From assembly GCF_020509005.1 (NCBI RefSeq), contig NC_063012.1:4340001-4404000 (forward strand): a stretch of DNA of 64,000 nt, in the 5' to 3' direction. The position numbers and the translations under genes are program-made. Shown piece after piece: positions 11,001-22,569 of the stretch. The notes beneath the pieces are model-generated. The model was not told the DNA's origin. It was given only the letters and a program-made list of their open reading frames with translations, and made no database searches. This DNA is from Fulvia fulva (Eukaryota > Ascomycota > Dothideomycetes > Mycosphaerellales > Mycosphaerellaceae). How positions within the stretch are numbered: position 1 is the first letter of the stretch; every line of letters starts with the position of its first letter.

Positions 11001-12200
11001 GGACCGACCTTAGAGATATATCGTAGTCGACTTCGTCGTCGAACTTCTAGACAGTACCGTTAACGGTATGACTTATAATAATATTATAACCGTTACGGAC
11101 CGACTAACTAAAGAAGTCGAGTTGATTCCTATCGGAGCTATAATAGTATAGAACGCGGCAAGACTTTTCCTTAAACACGTCTTTTGCCGTCGAGGCCTAC
11201 CTAACACTATCACCTCGGACAGAGGGCGGTAGTAGATCGCGACTTTCTAGAAGAAGCTCTATAAGATATTACGTATCAATCGTAAGCTAAGTTCTTCCTA
11301 CTACCCTAAGACTAACGGACAGTCTAAGCGTACGAACTAGGCTATAGAACAGTACCTACGTATATTCGTTAACGAGGTACAAAGTGATTAGGCAGACTAG
11401 CTTTGTCTAGCGCAATTCGTAATCAACAACTATATCTTAGAGACTACCGGCGTATCTCCTCTCTATACTACGCTTAGCTACAATCTAGAATTCACGGAGC
11501 GTATCGACGTATAGGTAGGTAAAGACCGATAGATAACGACACTATAGCGATTAGATAGCAAATCTGCCGAGACGTTTATTAAGCGACTATATAGCCTATA
11601 TAAGAATCTATAAGAGAATATAAGAATGTCGTAAGCGCTATAAGCTAAGGCCGCGAATCGCTATCGAAGCATCCTACTAGATTACAAAGTAGGCGACATA
11701 GTATACCTTAGTATAAAGAACATCCGTATGACACGGCCGTCTAAGAAGCTTAATAGACGATACGCTAGTCCCTATAGAATTACTAAGGTGATGCCTACTA
11801 GACTCTCGTATAAGCTAGACTTGTTAGATACGATAGTAGGGCTCGACAACTACTTCTATACCTCCCTTCTACAAAAAGCCGACGACCTAAACTTGCCTCT
11901 ACTCGAAGACTAGTACTTGTACCACCGCCGCCGGTAGTTATCGAGCCCGATACGACCGAAGCTAATACGATCGCCGACGTAGTAGCTACACCTACTTCCC
12001 CGATGTACGAAGTAGAGAAGATTCTAGACATATATACTTATAAGCGAGTAGGCAAGGTAAAGAAGGGACAGAAGCGTAAGGTAGACACTTAGTACAAGGT
12101 GAAATAGCTAGGATATTAGAATAAGGAGGATAGTAAGACCTAGTAACCGGCTAAGGACATGTTTAAACACGTAGCCGCCGCTATTATAGACTTTTACTAT
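8060..12200 (+). pseudogene. Gypsy-1 pol (degenerate)
   Basis: Domains recognisable in order: an aspartic-protease-like stretch near 8260 (LLDSTSTSLFL); RT at about 9060-9700 with YLDNVLIF at 9522-9545 in place of the usual YxDD (the second Asp codon now reads Asn); RNase H with VETDSLDF near 9980; integrase zinc finger and DDE core at about 10820-11340; the integrase C-terminal domain around 11728-11913, the longest surviving open stretch; and a chromodomain at about 12005-12200. Many in-frame TAG codons replace Gln and Trp. Confidence 0.85.
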
Positions 12201-12796
12201 AACCGGCCGGAGTTGTCTACGCCTATAGGTTTCGTAGCTCTATCCGACTAGTCTCTACTAGCTACTAAGGTACTTAGGCTTAACACGATCAGGGTCACTT
12301 AGTAGAACGACACCGTTACGAATAAGTCGCCTCGAACTATACCTTTAATAGAATCTACTCCGTATATATTTACTACGCACCGCTATACTAGCTAGATTAC
12401 GGGAAAGCCTACCGTCGTAACTAGGGTTACCGGTCTTATCTACCGCCCTTAGCTCTACGATAGTACTAGTAGTTATACCGATACTCTAGTAAGACCTATA
12501 GAGCCTATAATAATACCTAACCTTAGCTATAAGGATTATACGCGAGTACTAGCCGAAGACAGACTTAGGTCTAGGGCAAGCTAGCTAACTAGGTAACGTG
12601 TTTCTCGAAGGAAGCCGGTCGCGGATAGGCTAAAGGATGATCTAAAGGTGGATTTAGAGACAGAGGTGTTACTAGATAAGGACAAGGCTCTAGAGGATAA
12701 TTAGGCTTTCGCGAGACTATAGAGTAGTATAGGTAAGTGGCCTTATAAGATAGATAACGCTTAGAGGACTAAGGCGTGTTTTAGGAGAGGGGGTAC

Positions 12797-12980
12797 TATT
12801 ACGGGCGACCCGCGCCACTTCACCACCGAAGCGTCGGCCCGGCTGAACCGCGGACCTTCCGCATCGGGTTAGCGCGGCTTAGCGCTTCCTTATAAGCCCG
12901 CCGCGCCTCGCGCTCCTCTTTCGTAGCTTCGTAGAACAACAACTATCTCAATTAGACTCTATAGTACGCGCGCCCTTATA
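12797..12980 (+). repeat. Gypsy-1 3' LTR
   Basis: 184 bp, TATTACGGG to CCCTTATA; the initial TG has become TA. It keeps five CA or TG sites that are mutated in the 5' LTR. Followed directly by the target duplication AGAAA. Confidence 0.93.
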
Positions 12981-13207
12981 AGAAAAGTAGTAGTAATGTC
13001 GATTCTATAGAAGTATCTACAAAGCTATTCTAAAGATAGAGGTGTCCCGACTCTAAATTAGGTTATATAACACCGCGTCGATCTCGTGTTTCTACTAGAC
13101 TACTTCCCTACTCTCTTTCTATATATAGGCCCTTAAGGCCGTTAATAATAACTATATCTATACTCGGTAAGATCCGATACTACCGTACTACTATATAAAC
13201 TAATCGG
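12981..13207. other. RIPed flank between Gypsy-1 and LINE-1
   Basis: TA-rich sequence with no recognisable element. Begins with the AGAAA target duplication of Gypsy-1. Confidence 0.4.
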
Positions 13208-14280
13208 TCGACGACGAGAATTACCTATACGTAGTATCGGCTACGAACCTCTCGTCTTACTACGAGAGAGCTAAGTATTCTTACGCTAGAGCGTCGTAGG
13301 CGCGACGGGCGCGTAACGTAGGCGAAGCCGCGGCGAATAGAGGACTACTAGTAAAACGGGTATAAAAACTATCCGACGAGCGTATACTCGTATCGGGAGC
13401 GAGTCCCTCTTCTTTCTACGTATAAGAAGGGCGCGGAACCGTGGCCTATACGCTCGATAGGACACCTCTAGTATAAGTATAGAATTTTCACCTCTAGAGA
13501 CCGTAAACTAAGCGGGCTAAGCGACGAACATTAGACAAGCGGACTATAGAACAACAACTAAGCGGACTATACGACGGCGTCGAGCGGACTACGAAACAAT
13601 CTAGTATTTACTAGCGGGCAATACGGTAGGTAGGTAGACACGCGACGAAGCCTATAAGGGCCTATTAAATACCCGGTATAGGAACGAGGGTTTTGCCTAA
13701 GGTACTACCTATCCCGCTATATAACGTACCTAGTCTAATATAGTAGATTACGACGAGGAAAAGACGGCTATTAGGACGGGGAAAAGACGTATAATATAAG
13801 TAGATTAGTTCTATAACCGGGGAGGATCGAGGGTAGGGTAATAAGGAACTTTATATTAGTTAGTAGGTAGAAACGTAAGGAGTACGCTACCCGGCGTAAT
13901 GTATGCCCCGAGCAAACCTACGAGGTATAGACGGCCGCTTTCTAGAGATAGGCTACGGTAACGCGAAGGGCGTCAAAACCTAGGGCGTAGTATATACTAG
14001 TAGCGACGGCTAATACTATCTATATAGCCCGAGAGGACGAATACGTATATCGGTCAATAGAGAGCACTAAAGGGCTTAGGCCTATAGAGGTGGATATTGG
14101 CTTAAGGAGCAAATAGGGAGGGAGGGCGTAGAGGGAAGCTTTTACTCCGGGCTAACCTCTCGAAACGAGGCTATACGGTAGTACTAGATAAGTAGGAAAG
14201 CGCGGTTAAGTCTTGTTATCTTATCTCGTAGCTAGCTTACTAAATACGATTCCTTCCTTATACTCTATATATACTAGATA
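13208..14280 (+). repeat. 1.07-kb module shared by two LINE copies
   Basis: This segment recurs as a reverse complement at 18112-19187. Its start (ACGAGAATTACCTATACG) and end (CGATTCCTTCCTT) coincide with the limits of the similarity in both places. It contains an array of GCGGACTA/GCGGGCTA motifs near 13507-13590, perhaps a 5' UTR or promoter array. The second half can be read with TAG as Gln/Trp but resembles no protein I know. In both places it is joined directly to LINE coding sequence, so I interpret it as a LINE 5' region. Confidence 0.65.
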
Positions 14281-16431
14281 TTAGGCGAGGAGAAGATAAA
14301 GGAGATTATAGGAAAGCTAAAGGGCCGTAAGGCCCCGGGACCCGACGGAATCCTAAACCTCCTCCTTAAAGAATATAAAGAAGAAGTCGCCCTACACCTC
14401 GCCGAACTATTTACGGCTTGCCTACGTAAGGGGTACTACCTACGGCTATTTAGGCGGTCCCTTATAGTCGTCCTTAAGAAGCTATAGAAGGAAGACTATA
14501 TAAAGCTAAAGTCCTATAGGCCGATCGTACTCCTAAATATAATTAGAAAGATACTAGAGAAGCTCGTAGTAAGAAGAATTATATAGCTCGTCGAGGATAA
14601 TAACCTACTCCTAGAGATATAGATAGGTAGTAGGAGCAAGCGATCTACCCTAACGGCTATAGAGCTTATTACCGAATAGATTTATACTCTCTAGTACTAT
14701 AGACGGAATAGGGTTACATTACTATTGTCTCTCGATATCTTAGGGGTATTCGATAACGTCTCCTACGAGTAACTCCTCTATATCCTACGGTAAAAAGGAA
14801 TCCCGCGGTAGGTAATAAGTTTCGTAAACCCCTTCCTTAAGAAGAGAATAACGTAGATCATCCTTAGGAAGCGTAAGGAGGGCAACCTTATATATATAGA
14901 ATGCGGGATCCCCTAGGGCTTAATACTATCCCTAATCCTCTTCTTAATCTTTATAGCGGACCTAATCCTACTACTTACCTTACTATAAACGTCGGCCTTA
15001 GGGTTCGTCGACGATATAAACATCCTAGCCTAGTTAACGACGACCGAAGAAAACTACCGGCTACTTATAGAAAGACACGAGGCATACGAGAAATAGGTAC
15101 GTCGACACGGCGCCCGTTTCGCCCCGGAAAAGTACTAGCTTATCTACTTTAGCAAGGCAAGAACCTACTATAATATATAAGTAACGGTAACTATCTAGGG
15201 TTACGTAACAAAGCCCTCTCCCGAATTACGAGTCCTAGGAATCTAGCTAGACCCTAAGCTTAGCTAGAACCCCTAGATTAGGAAAGCCTAGAATAGAGCC
15301 TAGGTTAACGAGGCTATAATAACTAGACTCATAACGTTAATATAAGGAGCTACGTTTAGTAAGGCAAGTATTATATATAAGACGATCGTAAAACTAGTAA
15401 TGCTCTACGGGGCCTAGATATAGGGGATAGGAGGAGTAGGCAAACCGATTCCGAAGCGGATAGAGGGACCCCTAAACCGGACGTAGGCCGCGAACCTTAG
15501 ACGGATACTAGGAGCCTATAAGATAACGCTAACGAGAGTAGCGGAGGTAGAGATAGGGTCCCCCCTAATTAAACATTATATTAAGGGAATGAGGATCTAA
15601 TACGCTAGGAAGACGGCGGATTATCTAGTATAATAAGCTATTCGGGACTCTACGGAGAAGATCGCTAGGAGGTACGACCGACTGCCTAGCCTTAGGGTAC
15701 GTTAAAGCCAAAAGTAAGACGACCTACGTACGTTTGAAGTCGTTAAGCGAACCTAGGAGTAGCTAGAGAGGAAGGAGGAGGAGGAAAAGGCACGGAGGAA
15801 AAAGGGTAATAAGGCAAAGACGTAGAGCCTCGTAGAGTAGGTAGCGGGCTACCTTTAGGAATAGGAATAGAAAGAGAATCCCCTACTAAATCGAGGGCCC
15901 CTAGCCTTACGTCTCTTCTAGAGACACAACTACCTACTCTACCGTGACCTAATAAGGGCCGAAGTAAGCATCGCGATATAGATTAGGTCCGAATATATCG
16001 GGTTAAGGGCCTACCTATATAGAAGGAAAGTCCCGGACGTATATAGCCTAGTATACTAGTATAACTACCCGTTATAGAAACCGGAGTATATAATACTACG
16101 GTGCCCGTAATAGGTAGAAGGACGAGGCTAGTAGAGAGCTAAGGTAGTAAGACGCGACTACTAGTTAATCGTAACGGACAAGCGAGACGTAAAACGGATA
16201 GTATAGTAGATACTATAGCAGGGCTTTCTTAAACAGTTCGCGCTAGCTAGCAAGACGGAGGAGTAGATAGAGAAGAGGCGGGAGGTCAAGGGGGTGTAGA
16301 TAGGGTAATTATTAGGATAGGCCTATGACACTAGTATACCCTTAATAAGGAAAACACGAAAGAAGGCAAGGTCAAGAACGTATAGGAGAGGAGAGGGGGT
16401 TTTTACTCTATAATACGAGTTTCCCCTTTAT
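14281..16431 (+). pseudogene. LINE-1: Tad-like non-LTR reverse transcriptase (degenerate)
   Basis: Translation with TAG read as Gln/Trp gives a non-LTR RT: KAPGPDG at about 14330, SYRPIVLLN near 14515, FVDDINILA at about 15005 (the catalytic YxDD-like box), then a C-terminal region with an RNase H-like part and a Cys/His tail. No apurinic endonuclease domain is found upstream, so the copy is 5'-incomplete or fused to the module before it. Ends near TTTCCCCTTTATA at 16431, similar to the LINE-3 end. Broken by many TAG codons. Boundaries approximate. Confidence 0.8.
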
Positions 16432-16721
16432 AACTAGAAGTAGGTAGTATAGCTATATAGGCTAACAGGCTCTATAACAGCTTAATGAACAATATATACG
16501 TATATATATAAACTAATCCGAAAGGAATATACGCCGTATCTATACGGGGGGTATTATATCTATTAATCCTAGACTCCTACTAGGGCGCTTACTAAGTAGC
16601 CTAATACGATACGAAGCCCTTAGGCTATATCTAATATCTTTATACCCTATACTATCTATACTCTTGTTATATTATAACTAGAATCTTTTATCTTATCCTC
16701 GATAAACTCCGCCCTATATAG
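16432..16721. other. RIPed remnant related to the segment at 45743-46522
   Basis: On the minus strand about 16690-16720 reads as a close relative of about 46370-46410 (CCTATATAGGGCGGAGTTTA). It is probably a fragment of the same unassigned repeat family, into which the neighbouring LINE tail inserted. No intact coding sequence. Confidence 0.4.
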
Positions 16722-19187
16722 GGATATAGATAGATAAATCATTTACCCGTTATAGTGCCCTCCGGCCTATACGGGTTTATGTCTATATATGTTGCTACAT
16801 AAGGTAGGAAACCTGTTCCTAGGTAAAAACCTCCTCTCCTTCTCTAATAGCTTCCTTGCCATGAGTTCTCAGTTATCCTTCCATTAGGGTGTACTAGTGT
16901 CATGGTGGTTAGCCTCTGACTACCTTGTCTGCAACCCTGGAGTTGTCCCCCTCTTCCTGCTCTCCTCCTCCTTCTTTCTCTCCTCAATCCATCTATCTGT
17001 TTCCCTAGTAAGAGAGAACTGCTCCAAAAATCCTTGGTGGATGATCCACCTTGTAATTCTCTAGAGGTCTCCCTTATTGCTGATCATAGCTTAGAAGTTT
17101 CTGTTCCTTGCCCTTGCCCTCCATTCACCTCTCCCTGTACTCCATTCTTTGCAAACCAGAAGTCTATGTTCGACGATCTGGGACAGGTAGCCGCATAGGC
17201 AACTCTTGTCTTCGATGCCTAGGACTTTTCTCTGATGCAGGCATGCCCTAACTCCGATGTGTTCAGAGCGGATTTGTATTGCTATGCTTGCTTCTAACCT
17301 AGTCAGGTCTGAGTACAGTAGGTAGTTGTGGCTACCAAACTGTTGGAGTGCCTTTAGGGTTCCTAGCCTCTGTAGGGTTCTTGTCCATTCAGTCTTCTAG
17401 AGGAGTCCTGCCATCCTTTCAGCTAGAGACTGTTGCTTCTTCCCTTAGCTAGCTGCTGATCCTCTCCCTTGAGCCCTTCTGTCCTGTCCCTGCTAGGCTA
17501 GGTGCAGCTGTTCTGTTAGTTCTTTGAACTTCTGTAGGTCCTGCTACTTCTGTGGGGCTGGATTGGGTCTTGCTTGTCTGTGCCTTCTTGTGCACCGGCT
17601 CCTGATTTTGTTGACTGCCTTCTGGATTACTAGCTAGGCTGGGTATGCAGACGTCTTTCCTACATACTAGTATCTCAACCCTTGAAGGTAGAGCTTGGCT
17701 AGTGGGGAGCTAGACTCCATTTCGACCACCCTTGTTAGAGTTGACTTGTATGCTCTAAGCACCTTTTTCAGACAGGAGGCTTGGGCTCTGCTGATAGGAT
17801 CTACAATTCTCTTTGGGATCTTGTCTTGGGCTGACCAGATCTGGGCTCTATATAGCATGGCTGGCTTCACAATGACCTTGTACATAACCTTTGCTTTCGC
17901 AAATGTGGCTCCCTATATAGAGGCTGTAAGCCTGTCAATTGATTGCCTGTTGTTGTCTGCTCTTGCCTGTGCTTTCTTGACCTGTGGTCCCTAGCTAAGC
18001 TTTGGATCCAGCCATATTCCTAGCACCCTTAATTCACTTGAGGGTTCTGTTGTGTGTCCCTGAATGGTGGATGGGGCTTGCATATTGTGTCTGTTTCTGG
18101 CTCTACTGAAGTGGCAAGGAAGGAATCGTATTTAGCAAGCTAGCTACGAGATAAGGTGACAAGTCTTAACCGCGCTTTCTCACTCATCTAGCACCACCGT
18201 GTAGCCTCGTTTCGAGAGGTTAGCCCGGAGCAAAAGCTTCCCTCTACGCCCTCCCTCCCTGTTTGCTCCTTAAGCCAATATCTACTCTATAGGCCTAAGC
18301 CCTTTAGTGCTCTCTATTAACCGACATACGCATCCGTCCTCTCGGGCTATATAGACAGTGTTAGCCGTCGCTACTAGTATATACTACGCCCTAGGTTTTA
18401 ACGCCCTTCGCGTTACCGTAGCCTATCTCTAGAAAGCGGCCGTCTATACCTCGTAGGTTTACTCGGGGCATATACTACGCCGGGTAGCGTACTCCTTACG
18501 TTTCTACCTACTAACTAATATAAAGTTCCTTATTACCCTACCCTCGATCCCCCCTAATTATAGAACTAATCTACTTATATTATACGTCTTTTCCCCGTCC
18601 TAATAGCCGTTTTTTCCTTACTTAGGCTATCGTCTTTTCCTCGTCGTAATCTACTATATTAGACTAGGTACGTTATGTAGCGGGATAGGTAGTACCTTAG
18701 GTAAAACCCTCGTTCCTATACCGGGTATTTAATAGGCCCTTATAGGCTTCGTTACGTGTCTACCTACCTACCGTATTACCCGCTAGCAAATACTAGATTG
18801 TTTTATAGTCCGCTCGACGCCGTTGTATAGTCCGCTTAGTTATTGTTCTATAGTCCGCTCGTCTAATATTCGTCGCTTAGCCCGCTCGGTTTAAGGTCTC
18901 CGGAGGTGAAAATTCTATACTTATACTAGAGGTGTCCTATCGAGCGTATAGGCCACGGTTCCGCGCCCTTCTTATATATAGAAAGAAGAGGGACTCGCTC
19001 CCGACACGAGTACACGCTCGTCGGATAGTTTTTATACCCGTTTTACTAGTAGTCCTCTATTCGCCGCGGCTTCGCCTACGTTACGCGCCCGTCGCGCCTA
19101 CGACGCTCTAGCGTAAGAATACTTAGCTCTCTCGGAGTAAGACGAGAGGTTCGTAGCCGACACTACGTATAGGTAATTCTTGTCGTC
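16722..19187 (-). mobile_element. Chimeric LINE copy (LINE-1 5' module joined to LINE-2 3' end)
   Basis: On the minus strand 19187-18112 matches the module at 13208-14280. At about 18112 the sequence switches to the 3' third of LINE-2 (compare 39130-40490), starting in the C-terminal part of the RT region (CACTTCAGTAGAGCC). The 3' end has a short GATA-type tail near 16722-16735. The longest surviving open piece, 17667-17885, encodes part of the RT C-terminal region (MLYRAQIWSAQDKI). Its 5' end cuts the Gypsy-2 integrase at 19187. The LINE-2 part is only lightly RIPed; the module part is heavily RIPed. Confidence 0.75.
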
Positions 19188-22100
19188 AACCCGGTCTAAA
19201 GTAATAGTATTAGGAAATTCGCGTCGGGAGAATATATACTTAAGGAATGTTAAGATATAGCATCTTAAAGGGAGTTAACAATTAGGAAGTGATCTAGTAG
19301 CCTAAGGCATCTACGATAACTCAGCTTATAGGGAGATACCTTCTCTCCCCTTTAGCTTAGATAGACATCTAACACAATTAATATATTAGTTCCTGATATA
19401 TTGCTACATGCTCGTGCTATTAGTTAGTTAAAGATTGATCTCTTACTCTACTCCGCTACTATCTACCCGTACCTATTTAATAAGGAAAAGTCTTACCGTA
19501 TTCTTTATAGTTATCGCTACGATCGGAATTAGCTCGACTTCCTTCGTTAGTCTATCTATTACGGTTATAATGTTATTATAGGTCATACTATCGAGGGTAC
19601 TATTAGGAAGTCCGACTACGAAGTTTACCGCGATGTGCCTCTAAGGTCGGTCCGGTACTAAAAGTAGGTATAATAATCTAGGTAGCTAGGAGTATAGAGA
19701 TTTCGTTATACGGTATATACGGTAATTCGCGGTATATCTACGTACTAATCTTACTAAGTCAGGCCAATAGAATTCTCGTACTACGAGTTTATAGGTTCGA
19801 GCTCGTCCTAGATATCCTACTACTAGAGCGTTATGATTTATTCTAATAAGCCGAGTCCGTAGGGCCTAGTTATTAGGTACCTATAGGCTCTAACTATCGT
19901 ACTAGTTTCGTATATACAATATATTACTATCTACCTTATAGTACGTAGGGTGTATCTTCGCCTTCTATAAGAGTAGAGGGATAGTATCTTTCCGTAGTAT
20001 CTTAATTGCCGCCTTAAGTTCTTAGTCTAGGGCGTAAGTAGTCGTTATACGGTACTCGAGTTTAGCTTCGACTTCGGCTTTATTCGTAGTCTATACTTCC
20101 TAAGCTAGTACTAGTTATGTTCATAGTACCTATTCTAGTTCTAGAATAAACTCGATTGCTTTAGGATTTAGGGGAATCGTCTCTTCTTCTTCGGGCGTAT
20201 CTTCGACAGTAGCTCGTATAGAGTCGATCTTAAGGAATCGCTCTAGCGGAAGTAATGTCTAATACTAGTACTAATTTCTCGGATCGTCTACCCCCTACGG
20301 AAGGTCCTAGCTACGTCTCGTTAGGCTATCTAGCTTCGTTCCTTATATACCTAGGCGGTAGATAATCTAGAAGTTGAATTATAATAGAAATTCTACCTAT
20401 CGCGCTTATCGGCGATTTAGCTACTTCGTAGTTATAAAATATTCGAGGTTCTTATAGTCTATAAACACTTTGACTAGATCGCCGTTCTCGTCTACTTCGT
20501 ACGTAAGCTCCGGGCGCTACTCTTCGAATACTTTAATAATCGCGAGGAGTTCCTTATCGTAGATCTCGTAGTTATACTCCTAGGGGCTCAGCTTCTTCGA
20601 ATAGAAAGCCACAGGATACAACTCTCCCTACTCGTCGTATTATAACAGTATACCTATATTAATAAAGTCTAAGGAGTTAGTCTCGACGACGGTCTATCTA
20701 CCCGGTATATAGTATACTAGTATACCCGCCTTACTAAACGCTACTTTTAACGCCTCGAATGCCCTCTAGCAATTATTAGTCTAGTTGATTCTACGGTTCT
20801 TATAATTACTAGGCCTATCTGACTTCGTCAGGTTAGTTAATAGGGATGTAATACGAGAGAAGGCCTCGATAAACCTACGGTAGAAGTTCGCGAATCCTAG
20901 GAAGGCTTAGACATCCTTAAGATTAGTTAGTGCTTCCTAGGTTTGTATACATTCCAATTTCTCCGGGTCTATCTCGATACCCTAGGGTGTAATAATAAGG
21001 CCTAGATATTTTATACGTTCCTAGTAGAACTCGGACTTATCGATGTTAATAGTAAGCCCGGTATCTCGTAGCTTAATTAATACCTTTCGTACGTGTTCGA
21101 CGTGTTCCTCTAGAGTGTCGCTAAAGATAAGGACGTTATCTAGATATACTAATATAAAGTCATCTAGATATTCCTATAGAACCTTATTAATATACGACTA
21201 AAAGGTTACGGGTCCGTTATAGAGGCCGAACGGTAATACGAGGCATTCGTATATACCGTAGCGTATTACGAAAGCTATTAGCCACTCGTACCCTTCCGCG
21301 ATACGTAACTTGTTAAAGGCTACTATAATATCTAGTTTTATAAAGTACTTCTTTCCGTATATACGGTTAAGCGTTTCCTATATTAATAGAAAAGGATAGC
21401 GATTCTTAATAGTAATAGCGTTTAGCCTACGGTAGTTAATATATACTCGTAGCCCTCCTCTAGGCTTTCTTACTACTAATACCGGTACTAGTAACTAGCT
21501 TATTTTCTAACCGGCCTTACGTACCTTACCTTCTAAAGTCTGTTCGAGTAACTATTTCTTGACGGCTTCATTCTCCTTCTCGGCTAGTCCGTATAGCTTT
21601 TGGTATAGCAGTTCTTAAGGTCTACCGGGTTTAATATAAATCTCGTAGTCGATACCTAGTCGGTAAGGTAGGAGTCCCTCGTAGTCCTTTACTAAGAAAG
21701 TATCTATAATATCGTAGTATATAGGCGGGAGCTTCTCTTTAAGATTGTAGTTAAACTACTTATTTAAGAACTGATCTAGGTCATTAGCTACTATCGCGCT
21801 TAGTTTAAGGCTATTATCGTTATTATCGTTATCCTTACGCCCCGTAGGTATAATATAGAAGTACTCGGCTCTAGGCCGGTACGCGTATATCTCCTATACG
21901 CGCTACGAGACTTCCTAGCAATCTACCTCTTTATCTACCTCTAGAGCGGACATATTCAGCTCCGCCCCTCCGGCTATAAATCCTACTAATTCGCTAGTAA
22001 AGGGCTTTAGTCTATATTTCGTTTACTAGGTTCTACCGATATAGTTTAGAGATTATACTATTGTCGATATCTTATTATATAGATAGTAATCGAAGTAGTA

Positions 22101-22560
22101 GTTAGATCTGAACGCCACCTCGCTAGTTTCCTAGAAGATGTTCGGGTTGTACGCGGAGAGCTACGGTAGTCTAAAGACGATATCGTATTCGAGGTCGGTA
22201 ACGTAGTATAGTATTTGCTCGTAATGACCGCCGATAACTACGTCTATAAGGGCTATATATATGATCTAACGCGCTGTAGCCGATCTATCTCCTAGTGTTT
22301 ATCGTCTGTTCTTTATTAAAGGGATCAAGGGGGTTATATATTTACGTATAAATTTCTAATTAAGAAAGAGAGAGGTAGAGGTAGAATCTATAAGGCCGCG
22401 AGCCTTTTTATGTTATATTATTACGGGTAATACTATATAAGGGTATATAGCTAGTGACTGTTTATCTAGTATATATACCGATATCTTAAGCTCCTTACTA
22501 TAGTCCGTCTCTTATATTCTATATCTCTTAATCTTATACTCTTTCTATCTTAGAAAGTTC
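19188..22560 (-). pseudogene. Gypsy-2 pol (degenerate, 3'-truncated)
   Basis: Minus-strand reading with TAG as Gln/Trp gives protease (about 21960-22300), RT (about 20900-21530, with YLDNVLIFSD near 21130-21165), RNase H (about 20440-20710) and the first part of integrase (about 19200-19850), interrupted at 19248-19482 by the solo LTR and lost at 19187. The protein order and sequence parallel Gypsy-1. Confidence 0.83.
19248..19482 (+). repeat. Solo LTR of the Copia-1 family
   Basis: 235 bp, TGTTAAGATATAG to CCTATTTAATA, the same length and sequence type as the Copia-1 LTRs at 50158-50392 and 55544-55778. It is flanked by a 5-bp duplication AGGAA (19243-19247 and 19483-19487). The Gypsy-2 integrase reading resumes across it, so it is an insertion followed by LTR-LTR recombination. 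Confidence 0.93.
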
Positions 22561-22569
22561 GGTTACTAA

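Larger units (their letters stand above)
5652..12980 (+). mobile_element. Gypsy-1: complete, RIP-inactivated Ty3/Gypsy chromovirus
   Basis: A 7,329-bp element with 184-bp LTRs, a 5-bp target duplication AGAAA (5647-5651 and 12981-12985), a polypurine tract (AGGAGAGGGGG) just before the 3' LTR, and the domain order gag, protease, RT, RNase H, integrase, chromodomain. All reading frames are broken by numerous TAG stops of RIP type. A second, truncated member (Gypsy-2) lies at 19188-24941 on the other strand. Confidence 0.93.

Noticed and set aside
17695..17994. Plus-strand 99-codon frame with hydrophobic character
   Set aside because: Antisense of the LINE-2 RT C-terminal region, whose minus-strand reading matches the second copy at 39130-40440.
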